From JAUZPB01 sp050262615 (GTDB lineage: Bacteria > Bacteroidota > Ignavibacteria > Ignavibacteriales > SURF-24), in contig JBLNEL010000148.1 in assembly GCA_050262615.1 (NCBI GenBank), positions 1 through 21,104 on the forward strand: a stretch of DNA of 21,104 nt, written 5' to 3'. The notes under the pieces are model-generated. The model made no database searches, was not told where the DNA came from, and saw only the letters and a list, made by a program, of their open reading frames with translations. This document shows positions 1-6,979 of this stretch, one piece after another. The translations under genes were made by a program, and so were the position numbers. Each line of letters begins with the position of its first letter. The stretch's first letter is position 1.

Positions 1-332
1 ACAGCAAGTCTTTTGATGAAGTTACGGATACCAATTCTGTAAATTCAGTCACCTATTTTACATCTCCGGCAAGTTTAGGTCCTGAAGGGGGTCAGACACA
101 TGCTGATTTTAATGATTTTGACGATTACAATAACTATACAAAAGTTGATTCTTCGATGCCATCTGCCAGGTACCACATTTCCTGTAAAGTAGGCTACATT
201 CAGCCTTCTAATCCAAATGTATTTGTAAATCAAAAGACATGGCACAAAAGAATAATCGTTACAGTCTGGAGTCCATCGATGAGGGATACTGTCAGGATGT
301 CTTCAATATTCAGTTACTGGTTTTTCAGGTAA
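1..332 (+). CDS. C-terminal part of a probable PilV-like minor pseudopilin (partial, 5' end outside window)
   Basis: An open frame runs from base 3 to a TAA at 330-332, giving the last 109 residues of a protein that begins before the window. The visible part is polar and Asn/Asp/Ser-rich and ends in a stretch (KRIIVTVWSPSMRDTVRMSS) followed by SYWFF. That pattern, a late 'KRI-V-V' beta strand and a hydrophobic 'S--YW' end, resembles the C-terminal region of PilV/MshD-type minor pilins, where the final strands report on type IV pilin-like assembly. The next gene starts 16 bp after the stop and is followed by a PilX-like gene, so operon context supports the reading. The N-terminal prepilin signal, which would settle it, is not in the window. 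The coding frame itself is clear; the family assignment is an inference. Confidence 0.6.
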   Translation, partial: SKSFDEVTDTNSVNSVTYFTSPASLGPEGGQTHADFNDFDDYNNYTKVDSSMPSARYHISCKVGYIQPSNPNVFVNQKTWHKRIIVTVWSPSMRDTVRMSSIFSYWFFR

Positions 333-348
333 GGGGAGGTCAGGCAAA

Positions 349-951
349 ATGGGATTCAGCACATTAATTGATATTCTAGGGTCTACGGTGATAGGCGGGC
401 TATTGTTCATGATACTTCTAAGGATGAATGACACGGCTACGCAGAACACATATACATTTGCCGGGGAGGCACAGGTTCAGCAGAATCTTGTTGCAATCGT
501 TGAATTGATCGAGTATGATTTCAGGAAGATCGGTTTCTGCAAGGACTTTACAAAAATACCAATTCCATCGAGGGCGATAATATCGGCAGATTCGACCAGT
601 ATCAAGTTTCTAACCGATGTATATCCTAGTGATGGGATTGTTGATACAATGAACTATTATCTAGGGAGTATAAAGGAGCTTTCAGGGACATCGAATCCCC
701 GAGACAGAATGCTCTACAGGGTAATTAACTCAGCTAAGCCAAAGGGGTCGAATCTGGGGGTCACAAAATTCAACATCACATATTTTAATGCTCTGGGGGA
801 TAAGATCCCATTTCCGATCAAAGTTCCCGGAGAGATCTACACAATGGAAATAGACGTAAAAGTTGAAAATACAGCCGCATATGACGAAAAGTACTCGAAT
901 GCCTACTGGCGGCAGATCAGGTTAGCTGCAAGAAACATCAGAAACAGGTAA
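349..951 (+). CDS. Minor pseudopilin-like protein (PilW-like), 200 aa
   Basis: The protein has one N-terminal hydrophobic helix (about residues 8-25) followed by a long amphipathic stretch and a beta-rich soluble part, the architecture of type IV pilin-like proteins. The start MGFSTLIDILG resembles the prepilin cleavage context G/F-x-x-L-I-(E/D), but the leader would be only Met-Gly, without the usual basic residues. ATG 349 is chosen because GGGGAGG lies 9 bases upstream (333-339) and no good start codon exists further up, although the frame stays open and would encode Lys/Arg residues there. Residues 48-60 (VAIVELIEYDFRK) match the region where PilW/GspJ-type minor pilins carry a conserved Asp-(F/I)-R. 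It probably sits in the inner membrane or the tip complex of a pilus or type II-like secretion fibre. The exact family is uncertain. Confidence 0.6.
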   Translation: MGFSTLIDILGSTVIGGLLFMILLRMNDTATQNTYTFAGEAQVQQNLVAIVELIEYDFRKIGFCKDFTKIPIPSRAIISADSTSIKFLTDVYPSDGIVDTMNYYLGSIKELSGTSNPRDRMLYRVINSAKPKGSNLGVTKFNITYFNALGDKIPFPIKVPGEIYTMEIDVKVENTAAYDEKYSNAYWRQIRLAARNIRNR

Positions 952-966
952 AACGGGGGTTTAACA

Positions 967-2205
967 ATGGGTGGTAAAGCGAGTTTATATATGGTTCTGG
1001 GCTTCAGTCTAATTTTTATGGTTGCAGGCTATAATTACGGACTGCTTACGAACAATGCAGTTGATAACAATATGAATTACTATGCAGAGACTGTAGCGCA
1101 TAATATAGCAGTAAGCGGAGCAAACATTGCTGCAAACCAGGTTTTTATTGATAAGAACTGGAATGCAGGGTATTCAAATGTAGCGTTTGGCAATGGGTAC
1201 TATGATGTAAAGGTTGAGAAGACGGGAATAAACAACATAAAGATCACAGCTACAGGGACGTATCAGAAGATAACAAAGAAAGTTGAGATACTTCTTCAGC
1301 CGAGCAGTTTTGCAAAATTTGCCTATTACATGAACATTTTTCCCGGAAGCACGTTTCTAAATACAGGTGATACCATTACAGGTCCGTTTCATACGCAGGG
1401 AAAGCTGAATGTGCAGGGAACGCCGGTTTTTCAGGGGAAGGCATCTGCAAAAAACGGGTTAAAGCTTTCAAATGGTGCGACCCCGAAGTTCTACGGCGGA
1501 TTTGAAAGCGGAGTTGATATTCCAATTGACTGGGATGTTTCAGCTACAAGAGATGCAGCACTTGCCGGCGGGCATGTTTTTAATCCGAGCGGGACAGGGC
1601 AGATGGATGTCAGGCTTACATTTAACAGTGATGCTTCTGTTACATACAGTTACAGTACGAACAACGGCGGAACATGGAGTCCTGACAGTACAAAGCCGCT
1701 TAAAACGTTTGCGCCCAATGGAGTAATTTATATTGAGAAGGGCAATGCATATATAAAAGGTACGATAAACGGCAGCTATACGCTTTTTGTAGATCAGTCC
1801 TCAGGAACAGCCACGGGCAATGTATTTATTGAAGGAGACGTACTATACAAAAATAATCCTCTGAAGGATCCTACAAGTAAAGATATGCTGGGCATAGTAT
1901 GTTCAAACAATATACTGATAAGTGATAACGCTGCAAACAGGAACAATGTTGAGATCGATGCTTCAATATTTACCTATAAAGGCGGGCTTGGACTAGTAAA
2001 TGAGAATATGCCAGATAGCGGGACCCTCAGGGTTTTAGGCGGAATAGTGGAATATCAGGCACGCACGACCGGAAAGGTAAACTCTACAAACAAGATAATA
2101 AGCGGATACAGGGAAAGGATAATTTTTGATGAACGTCTGATGCTAAGTTCACCGAATTATTTTCCGGTAACAGACAAGTACGAAGTAGTTTCCTGGCTGG
2201 AGTAA
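967..2205 (+). CDS. PilX-like membrane-anchored protein of a pilin operon (resembles DUF4900 proteins), 412 aa
   Basis: A single N-terminal hydrophobic segment (about residues 6-27) is followed by an Asn/Ala-rich helical stretch (residues 35-58, with repeated 'A-N' patterns) and a long Gly-, Asn- and Thr-rich beta domain. The middle part (about 120-340) has short strand-turn units such as GPFHTQGKLNVQG and GNVFIEGDVLYKN. These suggest a right-handed beta-solenoid like that of polymer-forming or pilus-tip adhesin domains. The gene follows the previous one after 15 bp, with a GGGGGT motif about 7 bases before ATG 967. It is the last gene of the operon and is followed by a terminator. N-terminal anchoring and gene order fit PilX-type minor pilins, but I see no canonical prepilin cleavage motif. 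Function is inferred from context only. Confidence 0.55.
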   Translation: MGGKASLYMVLGFSLIFMVAGYNYGLLTNNAVDNNMNYYAETVAHNIAVSGANIAANQVFIDKNWNAGYSNVAFGNGYYDVKVEKTGINNIKITATGTYQKITKKVEILLQPSSFAKFAYYMNIFPGSTFLNTGDTITGPFHTQGKLNVQGTPVFQGKASAKNGLKLSNGATPKFYGGFESGVDIPIDWDVSATRDAALAGGHVFNPSGTGQMDVRLTFNSDASVTYSYSTNNGGTWSPDSTKPLKTFAPNGVIYIEKGNAYIKGTINGSYTLFVDQSSGTATGNVFIEGDVLYKNNPLKDPTSKDMLGIVCSNNILISDNAANRNNVEIDASIFTYKGGLGLVNENMPDSGTLRVLGGIVEYQARTTGKVNSTNKIISGYRERIIFDERLMLSSPNYFPVTDKYEVVSWLE

Positions 2206-2241
2206 ACAGGAAGCAGGAATTGATCCGGATGAAAGAAAAGG

Positions 2242-2287
2242 CGGTTTTACCGGGCTGGGGTAGGCTCAGGCTGATAAAACCGTTTTT
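2242..2287 (+). terminator. Intrinsic terminator after the pilin-like operon
   Basis: CGGTTTTA (2242-2249) pairs perfectly with TAAAACCG (2275-2282) and is followed by TTTTT. The loop is long (25 nt) and can fold further. It lies 37 bases after the PilX-like stop and between convergent genes, so it may work in both directions, more weakly on the minus strand. Confidence 0.6.
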
Positions 2288-2332
2288 GAATTTCCGACTT
2301 TCCAAAAGCGGCAATTAAAAAAATGATTAACT

Positions 2333-3001
2333 TCAATCCATCGTAATTATATATTTAAGCATCATCCAGAAATGGCAGAAGCTGCCTACCAGGACAAAAA
2401 AGTGCCACAGTTCGTGTGATTCAAGGACCTTTGGAATAATAACAGGGCGTTTTAAGGCATACACCAATGTGCCTGTAGTATAGAAGAATCCACCTGAGAC
2501 CAGCCATTTTAATGCACCTTCGGGGATTGCATTCATGACAGGTGTATAGGCTGTAATAAAGTAAAAGCCCATTACAAGGTACATTATTACGGGGACCCAG
2601 CCTGGCAGGTTATCAAACATAAGTCTTAAAGAAATTCCAATAAGTGCAATTATCCATATACTAATAAGCAGGTTTATTCCAAGATCTCCGCGCAATGCAA
2701 TCAGGCAGACAGGGGTATAAGTGCCTGCGATTAAGACAAATATCATAGTCTGGTCGAATTTTAACAATGAGAGCCGTCCATTTTCATCGAGCGGCAGAAG
2801 GTGGTATATAGCGCTGGCAGAATAAAGCAATATCAGGCTTATGCCATAGACAGTAAAAGCAATAATATAAATCGTACTTCCTTTTAAGAACGAAAGGTAA
2901 ATTAAGACCAGCATACCGGCAACTGAAAGCAGCATTCCGAATAGATGAGAGAGTCCGCTAAGCGGTTCCTTAAGTTTGCTGGACAGAAACCAATTTATCA
3001 T
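2333..3001 (-). CDS. trhA: Hemolysin III family (TrhA/YqfA-like, PAQR superfamily) membrane protein, 222 aa
   Basis: Seven hydrophobic segments fill most of the 222 residues, the usual length for this family. The conserved motifs are visible: EPLSGLSH near the N-terminus (E12, H19), SASAIYH (S61-H67), a FD-x-x-I-x-x-LIAGTYTP block (D83 onwards), and HELWHFF...CHF at the C-terminus (H196, H200, H210). In PAQR proteins the Ser/Asp/His set coordinates a metal within the membrane. Bacterial members are linked to membrane energetics and fluidity homeostasis, or to unproven hemolysis. One odd point is that the usual FDH is FDQ here (Q84). The gene is transcribed away from the adjacent cheD-like gene's 3' end, with 201 bp between them, so it is probably a separate unit. 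The start is the only sensible Met before the EP motif. Confidence 0.9.
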   Translation of the reverse strand: MINWFLSSKLKEPLSGLSHLFGMLLSVAGMLVLIYLSFLKGSTIYIIAFTVYGISLILLYSASAIYHLLPLDENGRLSLLKFDQTMIFVLIAGTYTPVCLIALRGDLGINLLISIWIIALIGISLRLMFDNLPGWVPVIMYLVMGFYFITAYTPVMNAIPEGALKWLVSGGFFYTTGTLVYALKRPVIIPKVLESHELWHFFVLVGSFCHFWMMLKYIITMD

Positions 3002-3202
3002 TTTATCCTCGCCTGTACATAATTTTTGCTGAACATAAATATTATTATTTGCTTAGAAACTAAGAACAGTCTCCCAAAAGGAGTTCATTTTTTTGCGGAT
3101 TTGGAAGATCATGTTAAAGAATTTCAATTAAGACCACAAGTCCTATATTAATTAAACGGGCAGGAAGTAATTAAAGTTCAGACAGCGGGAAGAGCTTAGA
3201 AT

Positions 3203-3784
3203 TTAAAATAAAGTAGTATCAGGTCTTATAATTTCGATTTTATGTTTATTAAGAAAATCTTCTTCTTCACGGAGGGTTTTATAGAAGCGGGATTTAACGC
3301 ATTTAAGAAGCACTTCAGAGGTTCCGGTGTTGAAGAATATATTTCTGGCAGATATTCCACCTGTATGCTGGCTTAAGACAGGGATACCTTCAATTGAAAG
3401 GAATTTTTTTACAAATTCAATGTTTTTTCTGCCGGGAGAGTCTTCAAGGCTGAAGTCTGGCATAAGGTGGGCCCCGCCGAAGATCTTAGCCTCGAGTGAA
3501 TTTCTCCGCGCTCCGAGCTTAAGCATGCTATTAATGAGCAATTCCATTGCATTTATGCCATAGCGGGCATTGTCGTCAAAAGACTTAAAGTCTGCCGAGC
3601 CGGCAAGCAATATATGGTTCATACCGCCGATTTTCATCTGAGGGTCAAAAAAGCAGACCGAGACACAAGAACCAAGCGTAGTGTGCAGGATAACAGGTTC
3701 TTTTGAAGAGTAAAATTCACCAATACCGATATGTATTTTTTTTTCCGTCTGCACTAAACTGCTTTCTCTCGCTAAGTTTTTCAA
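3203..3784 (-). CDS. cheD: CheD-type chemoreceptor glutamine deamidase, 193 aa
   Basis: CheD deamidates specific Gln residues of methyl-accepting chemotaxis proteins to Glu and often partners with the phosphatase CheC. The family signature is present: the nucleophile Cys in TLGSCVSV (C40) and the His in GGMNHILL (H57). They are 17 residues apart, the same spacing as the catalytic Cys27/His44 pair described for Thermotoga maritima CheD. Further conserved blocks are the AKIFGGA stretch and the IGxxN-like GRKNIEFVKKFL segment. The N-terminal 14 residues before KIHIGIGEFY are extra and poorly conserved, so an internal start cannot be excluded, but no other Met is present there. No chemotaxis gene lies beside it in the window. 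A good promoter candidate lies about 50 bases upstream. Confidence 0.92.
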   Translation of the reverse strand: MKNLARESSLVQTEKKIHIGIGEFYSSKEPVILHTTLGSCVSVCFFDPQMKIGGMNHILLAGSADFKSFDDNARYGINAMELLINSMLKLGARRNSLEAKIFGGAHLMPDFSLEDSPGRKNIEFVKKFLSIEGIPVLSQHTGGISARNIFFNTGTSEVLLKCVKSRFYKTLREEEDFLNKHKIEIIRPDTTLF

Positions 3785-3834
3785 CTATCTGTGATTTAAT
3801 ATCGATAGCTTATGAAAATAAATATTTTACCGGG

Positions 3835-3864
3835 CAAATATAAGATATAATTATCGAATTCAAA
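3835..3864 (-). promoter_or_regulatory. Predicted Bacteroidota-type promoter of cheD
   Basis: On the minus strand TTTG (3864-3861) is followed after 18 bases by TATATTTG (3842-3835). This matches the TAnnTTTG -7 element and TTTG -33 element known from Bacteroidota, where the usual spacer is 19-21 bp. The -7 box ends 50 bases before the cheD ATG. Confidence 0.45.
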
Positions 3865-3895
3865 AAAAAGTATGGTTATTAAGTTGAGGTACTAT

Positions 3896-3952
3896 TTAGT
3901 CCATGATTTAATTAGTCCATGGTATATTTAGTAAATGATATATTAGTCCACG
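3896..3952. repeat. Four-copy phased repeat of TTAGTCCATG upstream of valS
   Basis: TTAGTCCATG occurs exactly at 3896-3905 and 3912-3921, as TTAGTAAATG at 3928-3937 and as TTAGTCCACG at 3943-3952. Start-to-start distances are 16, 16 and 15 bases, with AT-rich linkers between. This could be an array of protein-binding sites or a decayed minisatellite. Confidence 0.75.
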
Positions 3953-4009
3953 CAGATAATTATCAGTTTTCTTTTATTGTGCATATGCAGAGAGGCGATT
4001 TTCAGGATC

Positions 4010-4076
4010 AAAAAAGCACAATTCCTAATTAAAAGCAGGTGGTATCAACAAATGCTTCAAAAAATTCTGCTTTTTT
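4010..4076 (+). promoter_or_regulatory. Competing hairpin arms upstream of valS (possible attenuator or terminator)
   Basis: The 3' arm CTGCTTTTTT (4067-4076) can pair with AAAAGCAG (4031-4038, 8 bp) or with AAAAAAGCA (4010-4018, 9 bp against 4068-4076), but not with both. The near arm is followed directly by GTGGTATC (4039-4046), which recalls the AGGGTGGNACCGCG element of T-box leaders. UGGU would be complementary to an ACCA tRNA end. No Stem I or specifier loop could be recognised. A -7-like box lies downstream of the structure, in which case it would not be in the valS mRNA at all. Confidence 0.3.
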
Positions 4077-4087
4077 CACTATATTTA
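4056..4087 (+). promoter_or_regulatory. Possible valS promoter
   Basis: TATATTTA (4080-4087) matches the TAnnTTTG -7 element in seven of eight positions, and a poor -33 element, TTCA (4056-4059), lies 20 bases before it. The box ends 33 bases before the valS ATG, which is a sensible leader length. The region is AT-rich, so chance matches are expected. Confidence 0.3.
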
Positions 4088-4120
4088 GGACTAATTTTAA
4101 AAAAGAATAGAGTTTGAAAA

Positions 4121-6745
4121 ATGTCCGAAGAAGTCAAAACAGCTGAAATACCTAAAGCCTATAATCCTAACAGTGTAGAAGATAAATGGTATGCTTACTG
4201 GGAGGGGCACAAATTATATCATTCAGAAGTAGATAAGAGCAAGACTCCGTATACGATAGTAATACCGCCGCCGAATGTAACCGGAATACTTACGATGGGG
4301 CACATACTGAACAATACGATTCAGGATGTTTTCATACGTTACAAAAGAATGAAGGGATACAATGCATGCTGGGTACCAGGGACCGATCATGCCTCGATTG
4401 CAACAGAAGCTAAGGTGACAAATTACCTTAAGGAAAAGGGGATCTCAAAAAAGGAGATAGGCCGGGAGGAATTTCTTAAATACTGCTGGGAGTGGACAGC
4501 GAAATATGGCGGAATTATAACGAAGCAGTTAAGGAAGCTTGGTGTAAGCTGTGACTGGGAGCGTGAGCGTTTTACGATGGATGAGCACTATTACAAGAAA
4601 GTAATAGAGTCATTTGTTGATCTTTACAAAAAAGGTAAGATTTACCGTGGCTTCAGGATGGTAAACTGGTGTCCAGCCTCAAAGTCAGCAATTTCGGATG
4701 AAGAAGTGCTTTACCGTCAGGTAAACGGCAAACTCTGGCATTTAAAATATCCGGTAAAAGAGAGTGAGAGGTTCATCATTGTTGCAACGACACGTCCGGA
4801 GACGATGCTTGGCGATACAGGCATAGCAGTCAATCCTAATGATGAAAGATACAAAGATCTTATCGGCAAGAAAGTTGTGCTTCCTATTGTAGGGCGGGAG
4901 ATACCAATTTTTGCAGACGAATATGTTGAGATGGAATTTGGGACAGGAGCGGTAAAGGTAACGCCGGCACATGATGTTAACGATTATGAGATGGGCAAAC
5001 GTCATAAGCTTGAACTGATAAACATATTCAATCCGGATGCATCTACAAACGGAAACGTACCTGAAGAATTTCAGAACAAGGACCGCTTTGAAGTGAGGAA
5101 GCTGGTTGTTGAGAGGTTTGAAGAGCTGGGGCTGCTTCACAAGACAGAAGATTACACAAACAAGGTGGGCTATTCAGAGCGAGGCGGAGTGCCGATCGAG
5201 CCCTATCTTTCAGAGCAGTGGTTCTTAAAGATGGATGAACTAGCGCGTCCGGCTTTGGAAGTAGTAAAAGAAGGCAGGATACATTTTCATCCGGATCACT
5301 GGGTAAAGACATATGAGCACTGGATGGGTAACATTCAGGACTGGTGTATATCGAGGCAGTTATGGTGGGGGCACAGGATACCTGTCTGGTATAACAAGAA
5401 TACGCATGAGACATACTGCGGAGTAAATCCTCCGGAAGATATTGAGAACTGGAGGCAGGATGAGGATGTACTTGACACATGGGCATCGAGCTGGCTTTGG
5501 GCGCACGATGTATTTACAACAAAGGAAGAGCAGGATTATTATTATCCAACAGACACACTAGTAACAGCGCCTGACATCATTTTCTTCTGGGTAGCGAGGA
5601 TGATAATGGCAGGTCTTGAATTTAAGAATGACATTCCATTTAAGGATGTTTACTTTACCAGTGTCATACGTGACATGCAGGGGCGCAAGATGAGCAAGTC
5701 TTTGGGCAACTCGCCTGATCCATTGGATGTAATTGCTGAATATGGAGCAGACGCATTAAGGTTCACAGTACTTTATCTGGCGCCGTTAGGGCAGGATGTA
5801 CTCTTCAGTACTGAAAAGTGTGAGCTTGGAAGGAACTTTGCAAACAAGATGTGGAATGCAGGGCGCTATCTTTTAATGAATGCACAGACGATCAAGATAG
5901 ATAAAGGTCTAAAGGACAAGCACATAGACTTTGCAGATGAGTGGATCATTTCACGTTTCCAGAGCACGCTCAAACAGATAAATGACGCAATGGATAAGTT
6001 TGAGATAAACAATGCAGTAAAGATAATTTACTCATTTGTATGGAATGACTTCTGCGACTGGTATATAGAAATGTCAAAGAGCCGTCTGTATTCTGACGAT
6101 GAAGAAGTAAAGTCAGCCGTACTTACACGTGCGCTTTCACTTTTTGAAGACATGCTCAAGCTGGTTCATCCTTTTATGCCATATATTACAGAAGAGATCT
6201 GGCATCTGATCAGTCAGAGAAAAGATGGTGAAAGCATTTCGACGGCATATTTCCCGGAATTTGATTCAGCTTTAATCAATACTGAAGCCGAGGATCAGAT
6301 TGCCTTTGTACAGGAGATAGTAACAGCGATTCGAAATATACGTGGTGAGATGAACATTCCGCCTTCAAGGTTTGTAGATGTTTATTTAAGAGGCAGAAAA
6401 GTTACAGAGAACGAGGTTGTATATATAAAGAAGCTAGGGAAAGTTGAGAATATTTTTAATCAGGATGGGCTTGAGAAGCCAAAGGCTTCTGCTTCGGCAG
6501 TAGTAGCAGGTTCAGATATTTTCATTCCACTTGAAGGCATAATTGATTTGGATGTTGAACGCAACAGGCTTCAGAAAGACATTGCCCGTTTAGAAGGCAG
6601 TCTGCAGGGAGTAAGCAAAAAGCTTGCAAATGAAAACTTTGTCAGCAATGCACCGAAGGATGTAGTCGATAAAGAAAGGCAGAAAAAAGCAGACTGGGAA
6701 GACAAGCTTTCGAAGCTGAGAATAATGATGGATGACCTTAAATAA
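4121..6745 (+). CDS. valS: Valyl-tRNA synthetase, 874 aa
   Basis: This is a class Ia synthetase that charges tRNA-Val with valine in the cytoplasm. The HIGH-type signature appears as PPPNVTG...TMGH (H61), and KMSKS is intact (residues 523-527). The inserted CP1 editing domain, which removes mischarged threonine, has TTRPETMLGDTG (from residue 223) and the GTGAVKVTPAHD block. An anticodon-binding helical domain follows (about 610-760). The C-terminal coiled-coil arm typical of ValS is present (about 810-874, Lys/Glu/Leu-rich). The length is normal for a bacterial ValS. The ATG at 4121 is the only start that gives the expected N-terminus (AYNPNSVEDKWYAYW). The ribosome-binding site is weak, as is common in this group. 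The gene is monocistronic, with a strong terminator downstream. Confidence 0.98.
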   Translation: MSEEVKTAEIPKAYNPNSVEDKWYAYWEGHKLYHSEVDKSKTPYTIVIPPPNVTGILTMGHILNNTIQDVFIRYKRMKGYNACWVPGTDHASIATEAKVTNYLKEKGISKKEIGREEFLKYCWEWTAKYGGIITKQLRKLGVSCDWERERFTMDEHYYKKVIESFVDLYKKGKIYRGFRMVNWCPASKSAISDEEVLYRQVNGKLWHLKYPVKESERFIIVATTRPETMLGDTGIAVNPNDERYKDLIGKKVVLPIVGREIPIFADEYVEMEFGTGAVKVTPAHDVNDYEMGKRHKLELINIFNPDASTNGNVPEEFQNKDRFEVRKLVVERFEELGLLHKTEDYTNKVGYSERGGVPIEPYLSEQWFLKMDELARPALEVVKEGRIHFHPDHWVKTYEHWMGNIQDWCISRQLWWGHRIPVWYNKNTHETYCGVNPPEDIENWRQDEDVLDTWASSWLWAHDVFTTKEEQDYYYPTDTLVTAPDIIFFWVARMIMAGLEFKNDIPFKDVYFTSVIRDMQGRKMSKSLGNSPDPLDVIAEYGADALRFTVLYLAPLGQDVLFSTEKCELGRNFANKMWNAGRYLLMNAQTIKIDKGLKDKHIDFADEWIISRFQSTLKQINDAMDKFEINNAVKIIYSFVWNDFCDWYIEMSKSRLYSDDEEVKSAVLTRALSLFEDMLKLVHPFMPYITEEIWHLISQRKDGESISTAYFPEFDSALINTEAEDQIAFVQEIVTAIRNIRGEMNIPPSRFVDVYLRGRKVTENEVVYIKKLGKVENIFNQDGLEKPKASASAVVAGSDIFIPLEGIIDLDVERNRLQKDIARLEGSLQGVSKKLANENFVSNAPKDVVDKERQKKADWEDKLSKLRIMMDDLK

Positions 6746-6827
6746 AATGAATTAAGCATAAATTAAAGCCGGATCAGGCTAAAGTGAGTGCAGCCTAAAA
6801 GGTTATAGATAAAAAGAAGAGATGATG

Positions 6828-6873
6828 CAGCCGGGATAATATCATTAAAAGGGATATTCCGGCTGTTTTTTTT
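6828..6873 (+). terminator. Intrinsic terminator downstream of valS
   Basis: CAGCCGG (6828-6834) pairs with CCGGCTG (6859-6865), and an inner ATATC/GATAT pairing extends the stem across a small bulge. Eight T residues follow (6866-6873). It lies about 80 bases after the valS stop. Confidence 0.85.
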
Positions 6874-6979
6874 AAGACTCTCCGAACAGAGCAGGACGAA
6901 GCTTAATTGAACTAAGCGTTTTTTTTTGTAGATTACTTAAGAGTCATACAGGCAATTAATGTTAAGTAAATGAACGCAA

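Larger units (their letters stand above)
3785..4120. other. Intergenic region between divergent cheD and valS
   Basis: These 336 bases hold no ORF I can support. The left part carries the minus-strand promoter of cheD. The middle carries a 16-bp-period repeat of TTAGTCCATG. The right part carries competing hairpin arms ending in TGCTTTTTT, followed by a -7-like box before valS. Each is listed separately. Confidence 0.7.

Noticed and set aside
1472..1726. An 84-residue + frame inside the PilX-like gene
   Set aside because: It is an out-of-frame shadow of a continuous coding region with no ribosome-binding site.
3052..3064. CTTAG-AAA-CTAAG inverted repeat upstream of the hemolysin III-like gene
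   Set aside because: Only five base pairs in an AT-rich spacer; this is expected by chance and has no T-run or matching site elsewhere.
3063..3096. Terminator-like CTCC-caaaa-GGAG with a following T-run on the plus strand
   Set aside because: The stem is four pairs plus a bulge, and no plus-strand gene ends here, so a terminator role has no context.
5043..5486. A 147-residue open frame on the minus strand inside valS
   Set aside because: It lies wholly within the strongly conserved valS frame and has a Ser/Pro/His/Leu-rich composition typical of a shadow frame. It shows no start context or motif.
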